From: an uncultured Alistipes sp.
GTDB taxonomy: Bacteria; Bacteroidota; Bacteroidia; Bacteroidales; Rikenellaceae
DNA: 6,658 nt
Direction: 5' to 3'
Assembly: GCA_900769745.1 (NCBI GenBank)
Contig: CAAGHX010000245.1
Span: 1 to 6,658, forward strand
Shown here piece by piece: positions 1-5,623 of this stretch. The notes beneath the pieces are model-generated. The model searched no databases, was not told the origin of the DNA, and was given only the letters and a program-made list of their open reading frames with translations. Position numbers and translations under genes: made by a program. Numbering within the stretch: position 1 is the first letter of the stretch; each line of letters starts with the position of its first letter.

Positions 1-426
1 AAGGCCAAGAAGTTTGGCGAGGAGTTTATCAAGCTCATCAAGGCATACGTCGAGGAGAAGGATATCATCCGCCCACAGGATATGGTCGTTAAGTCGGTAG
101 CCAACAAGTCGGGCAACAAGATCTTCATCATCCAGTCTATTGATCGCAAGATGGATTTCGAGGATATCGCACGCGCGAAGAATCTCGATTTCGAGGATTT
201 GCTCTCTGATATTGAGGGTATTGTGAATTCGGGCACCAAGCTCGATATTTCGTACTACCTCGACAAACATATGGACGAGGATAAGGTGGAGGATATCTAC
301 CTCTACTTCAAGGAGGATGCCGAAAGCGATTCGCTCGACGCCGCTATCGAGGAGCTCGGCTCGGACTACACCGAGGAGGAGATTCGCTTGGTACGTATCA
401 AGTTTCTTTGCGAGGTTGGAAACTAA
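1..426 (+). CDS. recQ: ATP-dependent DNA helicase RecQ, C-terminal 141 residues (partial, 5' end outside window)
   Basis: RecQ is a 3'-5' superfamily 2 DNA helicase used in recombination and replication-fork repair in the cytoplasm. Only the C-terminus is visible. The frame is open from base 1 to the TAA at 424-426, so the gene starts outside the window and the ATG at 82 is internal. The first ~20 residues (KAKKFGEEFIKLIKAYVEEK) look like the last helix of an HRDC domain. The rest is an acidic, helical domain (IARAKNLDFEDLLSDIEGIV, then DYTEEEIRLVRIKF near the end) that matches the extra C-terminal helix-turn-helix-like extension I recall in the long RecQ of Bacteroidota. The helicase core, zinc-binding and winged-helix domains are not in view. 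It converges on asnA, with a hairpin between them. The identification rests on remembered similarity of the tail, not on helicase motifs; the alternative is another HRDC-containing protein. Confidence 0.85.
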   Translation, partial: KAKKFGEEFIKLIKAYVEEKDIIRPQDMVVKSVANKSGNKIFIIQSIDRKMDFEDIARAKNLDFEDLLSDIEGIVNSGTKLDISYYLDKHMDEDKVEDIYLYFKEDAESDSLDAAIEELGSDYTEEEIRLVRIKFLCEVGN

Positions 427-448
427 GATTAAATTACTCAAACAAAAT

Positions 449-475
449 AAAGGTCGCTCCATCGGGGCGACCTTT
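449..475. terminator. Bidirectional rho-independent terminator between recQ and asnA
   Basis: A 12-bp stem pairs 449-460 with 464-475 around a 3-base loop (ATC), with a single G-U pair (458/466). On the minus strand, the direction of asnA, the stem is followed by TTTATTTTGTTTG, a good U-rich tail. On the plus strand the tail is only TTTAATATTCTAATAT, so termination of recQ is probably weaker. It sits 22 bases after the recQ stop and 21 bases from the asnA stop, where convergent genes would share a terminator. Confidence 0.85.
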
Positions 476-496
476 AATATTCTAATATACTACTTA

Positions 497-1537
497 TTAA
501 ATCAGTGTCATTCCAGCCTTGCGGCAAGTGTCACGCATATCCTCGGGCCAGATACTCGACTGAGTCTCACCAACGTGGGCCTTATGCAAGAGAATCATAC
601 ACAAACGACTCTGACCAATACCGCCTCCAATTGACTGAGGAAGTGAACCCTCCAGCAAACGACGGTGGAAATAGAGTTCCTTGCGATTCTCCTTGCCACT
701 GATTTTGAGCTGGTGCTCCAAAGCCTCGCGGTTAACTCGAATACCCATTGATGAAAGCTCAATAGAGCGCTCCAAAATAGGATACCAAATAAGCAAGTCG
801 CCATTCAAGCCAGCCAAGCCATTCTCCTCTGAGATAGTAGAGTAGTCATCGTAGTCAGGGGCACGGTTGTCGTGCTTCTGACCGTTGCTAAGCTCACCAC
901 CGATGCCGATGATAAACACCGCGCCATACTCCTTACAAATAGCATCCTCACGCTCCTTAGCCGAGAGGTTAGGGTAGCGCTGCAAAAGCTCCTCAGAGTG
1001 GATAAACTTAATCTTCTCGGGAAGGAAAGGCTCAATCTGTGGATATGTCTCGCAGATGTGGTACTCCGTGCGCAAGATAGCGCTATAGATACGATTAACA
1101 ATATCTTTCAGATACTCAACCGTTCTACACTCCTCGGGCATAACACGTTCCCAGTCCCACTGGTCAACGTAGAGCGAATGGAGGTTGTCGAGCTCCTCGT
1201 CAGCACGAATGGCGTTCATGTCGGTAATGATACCATAGCCATTGTCCACCTTATACTCAGCAAGTGTCACTCGCTTCCATTTAGCCAAAGAGTGTACCAC
1301 CTCGGCCTGTGCCTCCTGCATATCCTTGATAGGGAACGTCACGGGACGCTCTGTGCCACTCAAATCGTCGTTCATACCGAGTCCCTTAAGCACAAACAGA
1401 GGTGCTGTAACACGGCGCAAACGCAACTCGGTAGAGATGTTGCTCAAGAAGAAATCCTTGATTTTCTTGATGGCAATCTCGGTCTGCTGCAGACTCAATG
1501 CTGCTTTATAATCTTTCGGTATAATCAGTTGACTCAT
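497..1537 (-). CDS. asnA: Aspartate--ammonia ligase (asparagine synthetase A)
   Basis: AsnA makes L-asparagine from L-aspartate, ammonia and ATP in the cytoplasm, giving AMP and diphosphate (EC 6.3.1.1). It is structurally related to the catalytic core of class II aspartyl/asparaginyl-tRNA synthetases. At 346 residues it is full length for the family. Visible family blocks are LHSLYVDQWDWE (119-130), RAPDYDDY (225-232), LNGDLLIWYP (244-253), ELSSMGIRV (260-268) and the glycine-rich GGGIGQSRLCM (304-314), which corresponds to class II motif 3. The ATG at 1535-1537 gives the expected start MSQLIIPKDY and is preceded by AGAAGAG, a modest purine-rich ribosome site. The gene is apparently monocistronic: it is transcribed leftwards from a promoter near 1572-1579 and ended by the hairpin at 449-475. 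No truncation or frameshift is seen. A 237-codon frame on the opposite strand is a shadow of this gene. Confidence 0.97.
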   Translation of the reverse strand: MSQLIIPKDYKAALSLQQTEIAIKKIKDFFLSNISTELRLRRVTAPLFVLKGLGMNDDLSGTERPVTFPIKDMQEAQAEVVHSLAKWKRVTLAEYKVDNGYGIITDMNAIRADEELDNLHSLYVDQWDWERVMPEECRTVEYLKDIVNRIYSAILRTEYHICETYPQIEPFLPEKIKFIHSEELLQRYPNLSAKEREDAICKEYGAVFIIGIGGELSNGQKHDNRAPDYDDYSTISEENGLAGLNGDLLIWYPILERSIELSSMGIRVNREALEHQLKISGKENRKELYFHRRLLEGSLPQSIGGGIGQSRLCMILLHKAHVGETQSSIWPEDMRDTCRKAGMTLI

Positions 1538-1567
1538 CTCTTCTATGTTGAATTACATAAGTTTCAT

Positions 1568-1599
1568 TTTGCAAATATAGCATAATTTTTCTATCTTTG
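1568..1599 (+). promoter_or_regulatory. Bacteroidota-type promoter for the TM2/DUF2752 gene pair
   Basis: A -33 element TTTG (1568-1571), a 20-base spacer and a -7 element TATCTTTG (1592-1599) match the Bacteroidota sigma-ABfr consensus TTTG-N19-21-TAnnTTTG exactly in both boxes. Transcription would begin near 1605-1607, leaving a leader of about 53 bases before the ATG at 1660. Confidence 0.75.
1572..1579 (-). promoter_or_regulatory. Bacteroidota-type -7 element for asnA
   Basis: Read on the minus strand this is TATATTTG, an exact match to the Bacteroidota -7 consensus TAnnTTTG. It would start transcription near 1564-1566, giving an asnA leader of about 27 bases. No TTTG is found at the expected -33 position (about 1600-1603 reads AGCA on the minus strand), so the promoter may be weaker or activator-dependent. 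It abuts the -33 element of the divergent promoter. Confidence 0.6.
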
Positions 1600-1605
1600 T
1601 GCTGA

Positions 1606-1622
1606 GGTTGTGTTAATCAACC
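1606..1622 (+). other. Short inverted repeat at the predicted 5' end of the TM2 transcript
   Basis: GGTTG (1606-1610) and CAACC (1618-1622) can pair as a 5-bp stem with a 7-base loop, right where the transcript is predicted to start. It could be a 5'-end stabilising hairpin or a short operator half-site pair. The stem is too short to be confident of either. No riboswitch or leader-peptide architecture is visible in the remaining leader. Confidence 0.25.
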
Positions 1623-1659
1623 CCGCAAACTTAACAAACATTCATAAAACTATTACGTT

Positions 1660-1968
1660 ATGTCGCTAATTTATTGCAGAGAGTGTGGCAAGCAGGTATC
1701 AAATAGTGCTGCTGTGTGCCCACATTGCGGATTCGATTTAAGATTCAACGACCCCAACAAGAGTAAAAAAGATTGGCTCTTAACACTTCTGTTGTGTTTC
1801 TTCTTGGGTGGATTTGGTATCCACAGCTTCTATTCGGGAAAGACTGGAATCGGTGTGGTACAACTTTTGACGGCTGGAGGTTGCGGAATCTGGTGGCTTG
1901 TGGACTTTATCATGATTATTTGCGGCAGCTACCGCGATGGTGAGGGCAAGATAGTATCCAACAACTAA
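1660..1968 (+). CDS. Zinc-ribbon and TM2 domain membrane protein
   Basis: This is a 102-residue protein with two parts. The N-terminus (3-25) is a zinc ribbon with Cys6-x2-Cys9 and Cys20-x2-Cys23 (YCRECG and CPHCG). A short charged linker (DPNKSKKD) leads to a TM2 domain (about 38-95): a first membrane helix, the family turn GGFGIHSFYSGK (50-61), and a second helix with WWLVDFIMIICG (78-89), which carries the conserved Asp of the domain. Both helices should lie in the cytoplasmic membrane. The function of bacterial TM2 proteins is unknown. The ATG at 1660 follows an A/T-rich leader without Shine-Dalgarno, usual for this phylum, and an exact Bacteroidota promoter lies upstream. The DUF2752 gene follows 18 bases after the stop in the same frame and is probably co-transcribed. 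Confidence 0.9.
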   Translation: MSLIYCRECGKQVSNSAAVCPHCGFDLRFNDPNKSKKDWLLTLLLCFFLGGFGIHSFYSGKTGIGVVQLLTAGGCGIWWLVDFIMIICGSYRDGEGKIVSNN

Positions 1969-1986
1969 TCTAATTACAGATATAAC

Positions 1987-2277
1987 TTGAACGGTTGGGC
2001 TAAATATTGGCGTGCGGCAGCGGTCGCACTAGCTCCGTTGTGCATCTATGTAATCCCACGCGAATGGCTTTTCGACGAGAGCCACACACTTTGCCTGTTT
2101 CACAACCTTACGGGCCACGACTGCTGGGGCTGCGGAATGACAAGGGCTTTAGCCTCGGTGGCGTATCTCGATTTCCAGGATGCATGGAATTATCACAAGG
2201 CTGTGGTGGTTATTGTTCCAATATTGATTTATCTTTGGATAAAATGGATTTTTAGACTTGTTAAAACGGCAAAATAA
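1987..2277 (+). CDS. DUF2752 domain membrane protein, TTG start
   Basis: This is a 96-residue predicted membrane protein of the DUF2752 family, function unknown. The family signature is clear: Cys36-LFHNLTGH followed by CWGCGMTRA (46-54), i.e. three cysteines around a conserved Thr-Gly, then a hydrophobic C-terminal helix (about 71-88) and a basic tail (RLVKTAK). A first hydrophobic segment spans about 8-24. The start is inferred. The upstream TM2 stop (1966-1968) is in the same frame, and no ATG or GTG lies between it and the signature. TTG at 1987 is therefore the only start that keeps both helices; a second TTG at 2038 would remove most of the first helix, and the first in-frame ATG lies inside the CxxCG motif. 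The upstream bases (AATTACAGATATAAC) give no strong ribosome site, so translation may be coupled to the TM2 gene. The GH20 promoter overlaps its 3' end. Confidence 0.82.
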   Translation: MNGWAKYWRAAAVALAPLCIYVIPREWLFDESHTLCLFHNLTGHDCWGCGMTRALASVAYLDFQDAWNYHKAVVVIVPILIYLWIKWIFRLVKTAK

Positions 2278-2288
2278 TCATATATTTG
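2257..2288 (+). promoter_or_regulatory. Bacteroidota-type promoter for the GH20-ksgA-NAGPA run
   Basis: A -7 element TATATTTG (2281-2288) matches TAnnTTTG exactly. A near-consensus -33 box CTTG (2257-2260) lies 20 bases upstream, inside the last codons of the DUF2752 gene. Transcription would start near 2294-2296, only about 11 bases before the ATG at 2306, giving a very short leader. Its position argues against the longer GH20 frame that starts at 2258. Confidence 0.65.
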
Positions 2289-2305
2289 TATCAAATTTTG
2301 TCGTT

Positions 2306-3823
2306 ATGAGATTGCTAAAATTCAGCATATGGATATTGTGCGCGGTGGCATTATCACTTGCCGCTAATGTATGTTATGCTGCAAACGACGTGATACCGCC
2401 AAGAATTTTCCCACAACCGACGGAGTCTATTATCTCATCAACACAATATGTGCAGTTAGATAAGGTCGCTATAAACTCGCCCAATGCCGACGCTATCAAG
2501 TGGGCCGAAAAACATTTGAAAGGCTGGTACGGCAAGTATGCCCCAGAGGTTGTAGCAATCGAAATGGACAAGGCCGAAAAGTCGCTTGGCGACGAGGGTT
2601 ACACACTCAATATCGACAATAATGGCGTAACAATCTGTGCCGAGAGCTTGCAGGGTGTAAGATATGCTCTCTATTCGTTGCGTCAAATTGCAATACCGCA
2701 GCGAGGAACAGAGCAGGTGGCCGGCTGGATAGCACCTGTTGCCGCAATCAAGGATAAGCCTCAGATGGAGTTCCGAGGCATACACATCTGCTGGTTCAGG
2801 GAGACAGAGCCCTGGGTGGTAGAGCGACAGATTCGTTTGGCAGCCTATTATAAGATGAATTATGCTGTCATCGAGTCGTGGGGAACTTTCAAGAGTGATG
2901 TTGCACCTTGGTTTGGTTGGTCCGATGCCACAATGACCAAGAAAGAGATAAAACGACTCAGAACAATAGCCGACGATTTGGGCATCACATTGATTCCACA
3001 GATAAATGTTTTCGGTCACGCATCGCAGGCACGCAGCCTGGCTGGCAAGCACGCCACATTGGATATAAACCCAGAGTATCAACCTCTGTTTGAGCCTTTG
3101 GGTGGTTGGAACTGGTGCTTATCAAATCCCGAGACCAGAAAACTGCTTCAAGCATTGATTAAAGAGCGCTATGAGGCATTTGGTTGCCCTCCATATTTCC
3201 ATATCGGCGGTGATGAAGCCAATATGCCAAGTTGTCCCGATTGTGCTTCAAAACCCTATTCACAGCTCTTTCTGGAGCATATCGAGGCTATGAACAAGAC
3301 TATTACGCAGATGGGCGCACGTACAATGATGTGGCACGATATGCTCATTGAGCGAGGCGACCCTCGTTGGGCTGGTTACGTGGTCAATGGCACGAAAGAG
3401 ACAGCCGAGGGATTTTTGAAATTCCCTCGCGATATCATTATTTGTGATTGGTATTACGGTGCGCCAAGACCTTCATATCCTTCAATGGATTACTTTAAGT
3501 CACACGGGTTCTCAGTTTTGGCCTGTCCTTGGAATGTAACAAACGGCACGGTTGCTCAATGTAAATATGCCAACCAAATCGGAATAATGGGCGTGTTGGG
3601 TACTACTTGGCATCACCATTTTGGACGAGATATGTGGACTATCTACTATACACTGTCGAATATGATGTGGAATACCAATTCACAAATTCATACGGGCGAA
3701 ATTAATCAGTTGCTAGTTCAGACCCATATCCGCCAAATTGGCTGGGATATGAAGCTTACGAACCCTCGCCAGGCAGGACTCTATTACGACGAGATTCCTC
3801 CCGAGCCATATTTGGATAATTAG
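2306..3823 (+). CDS. Exported family 20 glycoside hydrolase (beta-N-acetylhexosaminidase type)
   Basis: This protein probably removes terminal beta-linked GlcNAc or GalNAc from glycans in the periplasm. It has 505 residues from the ATG at 2306. That start gives a clean signal peptide (RLLKF, hydrophobic core, then VCYA before AND, about residue 23). The open frame reaches back to a TTG at 2258, but that would bury the signal peptide and the promoter. No lipobox is seen. Residues ~24-150 resemble the GH20 N-terminal alpha/beta domain (LQGVRYALYSLRQI). The catalytic barrel follows: FRG with Arg157 (substrate-binding Arg position), GHA (237-239), CLSNPET (271-277), the diagnostic HIGGDEA (299-305) with catalytic pair Asp303-Glu304, then MMWHDM (341-346), CDWYYG (380-385) and CPWN (407-410). 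Unusually, the block read as E-x-D-x-PGH in classical members is QINVFGH (232-238) here. It belongs to a divergent branch, so the exact substrate is open. ksgA follows after 29 bases. Confidence 0.9.
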   Translation: MRLLKFSIWILCAVALSLAANVCYAANDVIPPRIFPQPTESIISSTQYVQLDKVAINSPNADAIKWAEKHLKGWYGKYAPEVVAIEMDKAEKSLGDEGYTLNIDNNGVTICAESLQGVRYALYSLRQIAIPQRGTEQVAGWIAPVAAIKDKPQMEFRGIHICWFRETEPWVVERQIRLAAYYKMNYAVIESWGTFKSDVAPWFGWSDATMTKKEIKRLRTIADDLGITLIPQINVFGHASQARSLAGKHATLDINPEYQPLFEPLGGWNWCLSNPETRKLLQALIKERYEAFGCPPYFHIGGDEANMPSCPDCASKPYSQLFLEHIEAMNKTITQMGARTMMWHDMLIERGDPRWAGYVVNGTKETAEGFLKFPRDIIICDWYYGAPRPSYPSMDYFKSHGFSVLACPWNVTNGTVAQCKYANQIGIMGVLGTTWHHHFGRDMWTIYYTLSNMMWNTNSQIHTGEINQLLVQTHIRQIGWDMKLTNPRQAGLYYDEIPPEPYLDN

Positions 3824-3852
3824 TGCTGGTTATAGCGATTTAGATATATCTT

Positions 3853-4644
3853 ATGAATCAAGTTAGAGCAAAAAAGGCATTGGGTCAGCACTTCCTGACC
3901 GACCTTAATATAGCGCGTAAAATATGCCACTCTCTAAGTGGCGGTGCGCCCGACTCTCCTGCGCAAGTGTTGGAGGTGGGTTGCGGTATGGGAGTGCTCA
4001 CGCAGTTTCTGCTGCAGCGCGACGATGTAGTGACCTATGGTGCAGAGATTGACTCGGAGAGCGTGGAGTATCTTCACGAACACTATCCCGATTTTGCACC
4101 GCGACTCATCGAGGGCGACTTCCTGAAGATGGATTTGCGCGAACGTTTTGGCGAGGAGGTAAAGGTTATCGGCAACTTCCCTTACAATATTTCGTCGCAG
4201 ATTTTCTTCAAGATTATCGAGAACAGAGACATCGTGCCCGAGTGTGTTGGTATGATTCAGCGCGAGGTGGCAGTGCGTATGGCCGAGCCTCCAGGCTCAA
4301 AGGAGTATGGAATTCTGAGCGTGTTGCTTCAGGCGTGGTATGACATCGAATACCTCTTTACTGTGGGCGAGAAGGTCTTCAATCCACCCCCAAAGGTTAA
4401 AAGTGCCGTTGTGCGCCTGAAAAGGAACGCCACCAAAGAGTTAGGCTGCGACGAGAAGCTCTTTGTTAAGGTTGTTAAGGCCTCGTTTAACCAGCGACGC
4501 AAGATGCTTAGAAACTCTTTGAAATCAGTCTTTGGCGATTTTGGTGGTGCAGAGCACCGTTTCTTTACAGAGCGTGCCGAGCAGTTGTCGGTGGCCGACT
4601 TCGTAGAGCTAACCAACTGGGTAGCAGAGAACAGAGTATTGTAA
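3853..4644 (+). CDS. ksgA: 16S rRNA dimethyladenosine transferase KsgA (RsmA)
   Basis: KsgA transfers four methyl groups from S-adenosylmethionine to two adjacent adenosines in helix 45 of 16S rRNA (A1518 and A1519 in E. coli numbering), a late checkpoint in small-subunit assembly. The protein has 263 residues, normal for the family. Motifs in order: KKALGQHFLTD (7-17); the SAM-binding loop EVGCGMG (41-47); EGDF (87-90); the catalytic motif IV NFPYNISS (108-115), a variant of the usual NLPY; QREVAVRM (136-143); NPPPKVKSAV (177-186); and the C-terminal rRNA-binding block SFNQRRKMLRNSL (211-223). The ATG at 3853 places the GQHFL block at the usual distance from the N-terminus. There is no Bacteroidota -7 element in the 29-base gap before it, so it is probably read through from the GH20 gene. 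NAGPA starts 20 bases after its stop. Loss of KsgA gives kasugamycin resistance in other bacteria. Confidence 0.97.
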   Translation: MNQVRAKKALGQHFLTDLNIARKICHSLSGGAPDSPAQVLEVGCGMGVLTQFLLQRDDVVTYGAEIDSESVEYLHEHYPDFAPRLIEGDFLKMDLRERFGEEVKVIGNFPYNISSQIFFKIIENRDIVPECVGMIQREVAVRMAEPPGSKEYGILSVLLQAWYDIEYLFTVGEKVFNPPPKVKSAVVRLKRNATKELGCDEKLFVKVVKASFNQRRKMLRNSLKSVFGDFGGAEHRFFTERAEQLSVADFVELTNWVAENRVL

Positions 4645-4664
4645 AACCTGAAAATTTTAAGTCT

Positions 4665-5570
4665 ATGAAAAAGATATTTGTACTTATGCTTTTTGTGTTG
4701 GCTTTCGTCAACACAGAGTCACAGGCAGCCTCACGAAAGGAGCGAGCACCAAAGAATGGTGATGCTGGTTGGGTTGTAAAAAAGCTTGATGGCGATAAGT
4801 TGGTGTGGTATAGTTTCCGAGGTGAGATGTATGACGCGCCACAATTTATCAATGTGCTCTCGCTCGATTTGAACTGCAAGGATTACGAGTTGGATTTTGT
4901 GGTGCTGGACAGAGGCGATTCATTGTCGAGCGTAGCTAAAAAACACAACGCTGTGGTTGGAATCAACGCCGCTTATGAGTGGGATGCATCGTTTATCAAG
5001 GCCGACGGCAAGGTATATTCTGATATCACATTACCTTCAGACCACCTGCGCTTCTGGAAGCACGAGGGTGCGATAGGCTATGATGGCAAGAAGGTTGAGA
5101 TTGGCTACGGAAACAAGAAGACATATCTCAAGAATAAGATGCCTAATCTTTTCTCTTGCTCGCCAATGTTGATTGACAACTACAAGCTCGTGGGCTCAAC
5201 ATTTGTGGGCGACTTGACTGGTGTGAACGTAAAGCGATTGCCTTCAGAGGATTATCGCCGCCACCAGAGTGTTCGCCATCCACGTACTGCTGTGGCCGTT
5301 ACACGCTCTAATAGACTGCTGCTCATCACAGTTGATGGCCGCTCGGTAAATAGCGCCGGCATGAGCGCCAAGGAGCTTACAGAGTTCTTGGAGAAGTGGT
5401 TTAACCCTCGTTATGCTCTTAATATGGACGGCGGAGGCTCTACAACAATGTATATCAAGGATAGCGGCAAGTCACACACCGACGTTGTGAACTATCCAAC
5501 CGACAACAAGCGTTACGACCACTACGGCCAGCGCAGAGTTGGCACACACTTCTTGGTTAAGAAAAAATAG
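4665..5570 (+). CDS. Exported NAGPA-type phosphodiester glycosidase
   Basis: This 301-residue protein belongs to the family of the lysosomal uncovering enzyme (N-acetylglucosamine-1-phosphodiester alpha-N-acetylglucosaminidase) and bacterial relatives often labelled exopolysaccharide biosynthesis or phosphodiester glycosidase. The family cleaves sugar-1-phosphodiester bonds; the natural bacterial substrate is largely unknown. A signal peptide is evident (MKKIFVLMLFVLAFVNTESQA, cut near 21), so it acts in the periplasm or beyond. A short N-terminal region leads into the NAGPA domain (about 65-298). Visible blocks are VVGINAAYE (97-105), CSPMLIDN (165-172), HPRTAVAV (205-212), LITVDGR (220-226), NMDGGGSTTMYI (253-264) and VVNYPTDN (274-281), with the closing GQRRVGTHFLV (288-298). 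The ATG at 4665 lies 20 bases after ksgA without a visible promoter, so it is the last gene of that run, ended by the hairpin at 5592-5616. Full length; no defects seen. Confidence 0.88.
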   Translation: MKKIFVLMLFVLAFVNTESQAASRKERAPKNGDAGWVVKKLDGDKLVWYSFRGEMYDAPQFINVLSLDLNCKDYELDFVVLDRGDSLSSVAKKHNAVVGINAAYEWDASFIKADGKVYSDITLPSDHLRFWKHEGAIGYDGKKVEIGYGNKKTYLKNKMPNLFSCSPMLIDNYKLVGSTFVGDLTGVNVKRLPSEDYRRHQSVRHPRTAVAVTRSNRLLLITVDGRSVNSAGMSAKELTEFLEKWFNPRYALNMDGGGSTTMYIKDSGKSHTDVVNYPTDNKRYDHYGQRRVGTHFLVKKK

Positions 5571-5591
5571 TGGAGTGTGAGTATAAATTAT

Positions 5592-5616
5592 AAAGGCGAC
5601 CAAATCGGTCGCCTTT
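5592..5616. terminator. Bidirectional rho-independent terminator between NAGPA and M16 genes
   Basis: A perfect 10-bp stem pairs 5592-5601 with 5607-5616 around a 5-base loop (AAATC). On the plus strand it runs into TTTTT (5614-5618) then GTGTATTATT, a strong terminator for the GH20-ksgA-NAGPA run, 21 bases after the last stop. On the minus strand the tail is TTTATAATTTATAC, adequate for the M16 gene, whose stop codon is only 7 bases away. Confidence 0.9.
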
Positions 5617-5623
5617 TTGTGTA

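Noticed and set aside
317..634. A 105-codon plus-strand frame spanning the recQ end, the terminator and the asnA end
   Set aside because: It crosses a strong hairpin and two real genes on opposite strands and has no recognisable domain.
872..1585. A 237-codon open frame antisense to asnA
   Set aside because: It lies opposite a full-length, motif-complete asnA and its translation shows no recognisable domain; it arises from codon bias of the real gene.
2258..2305. N-terminal extension of the GH20 gene from a TTG at 2258
   Set aside because: It overlaps the DUF2752 gene, puts 16 residues before a good signal peptide, and lies upstream of the predicted transcript start.
2456..3082. A 208-codon minus-strand open frame inside the GH20 gene
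   Set aside because: Cysteine-rich, low-complexity-like translation with no domain, fully overlapped by a well-supported GH20 gene with signal peptide and catalytic motif.
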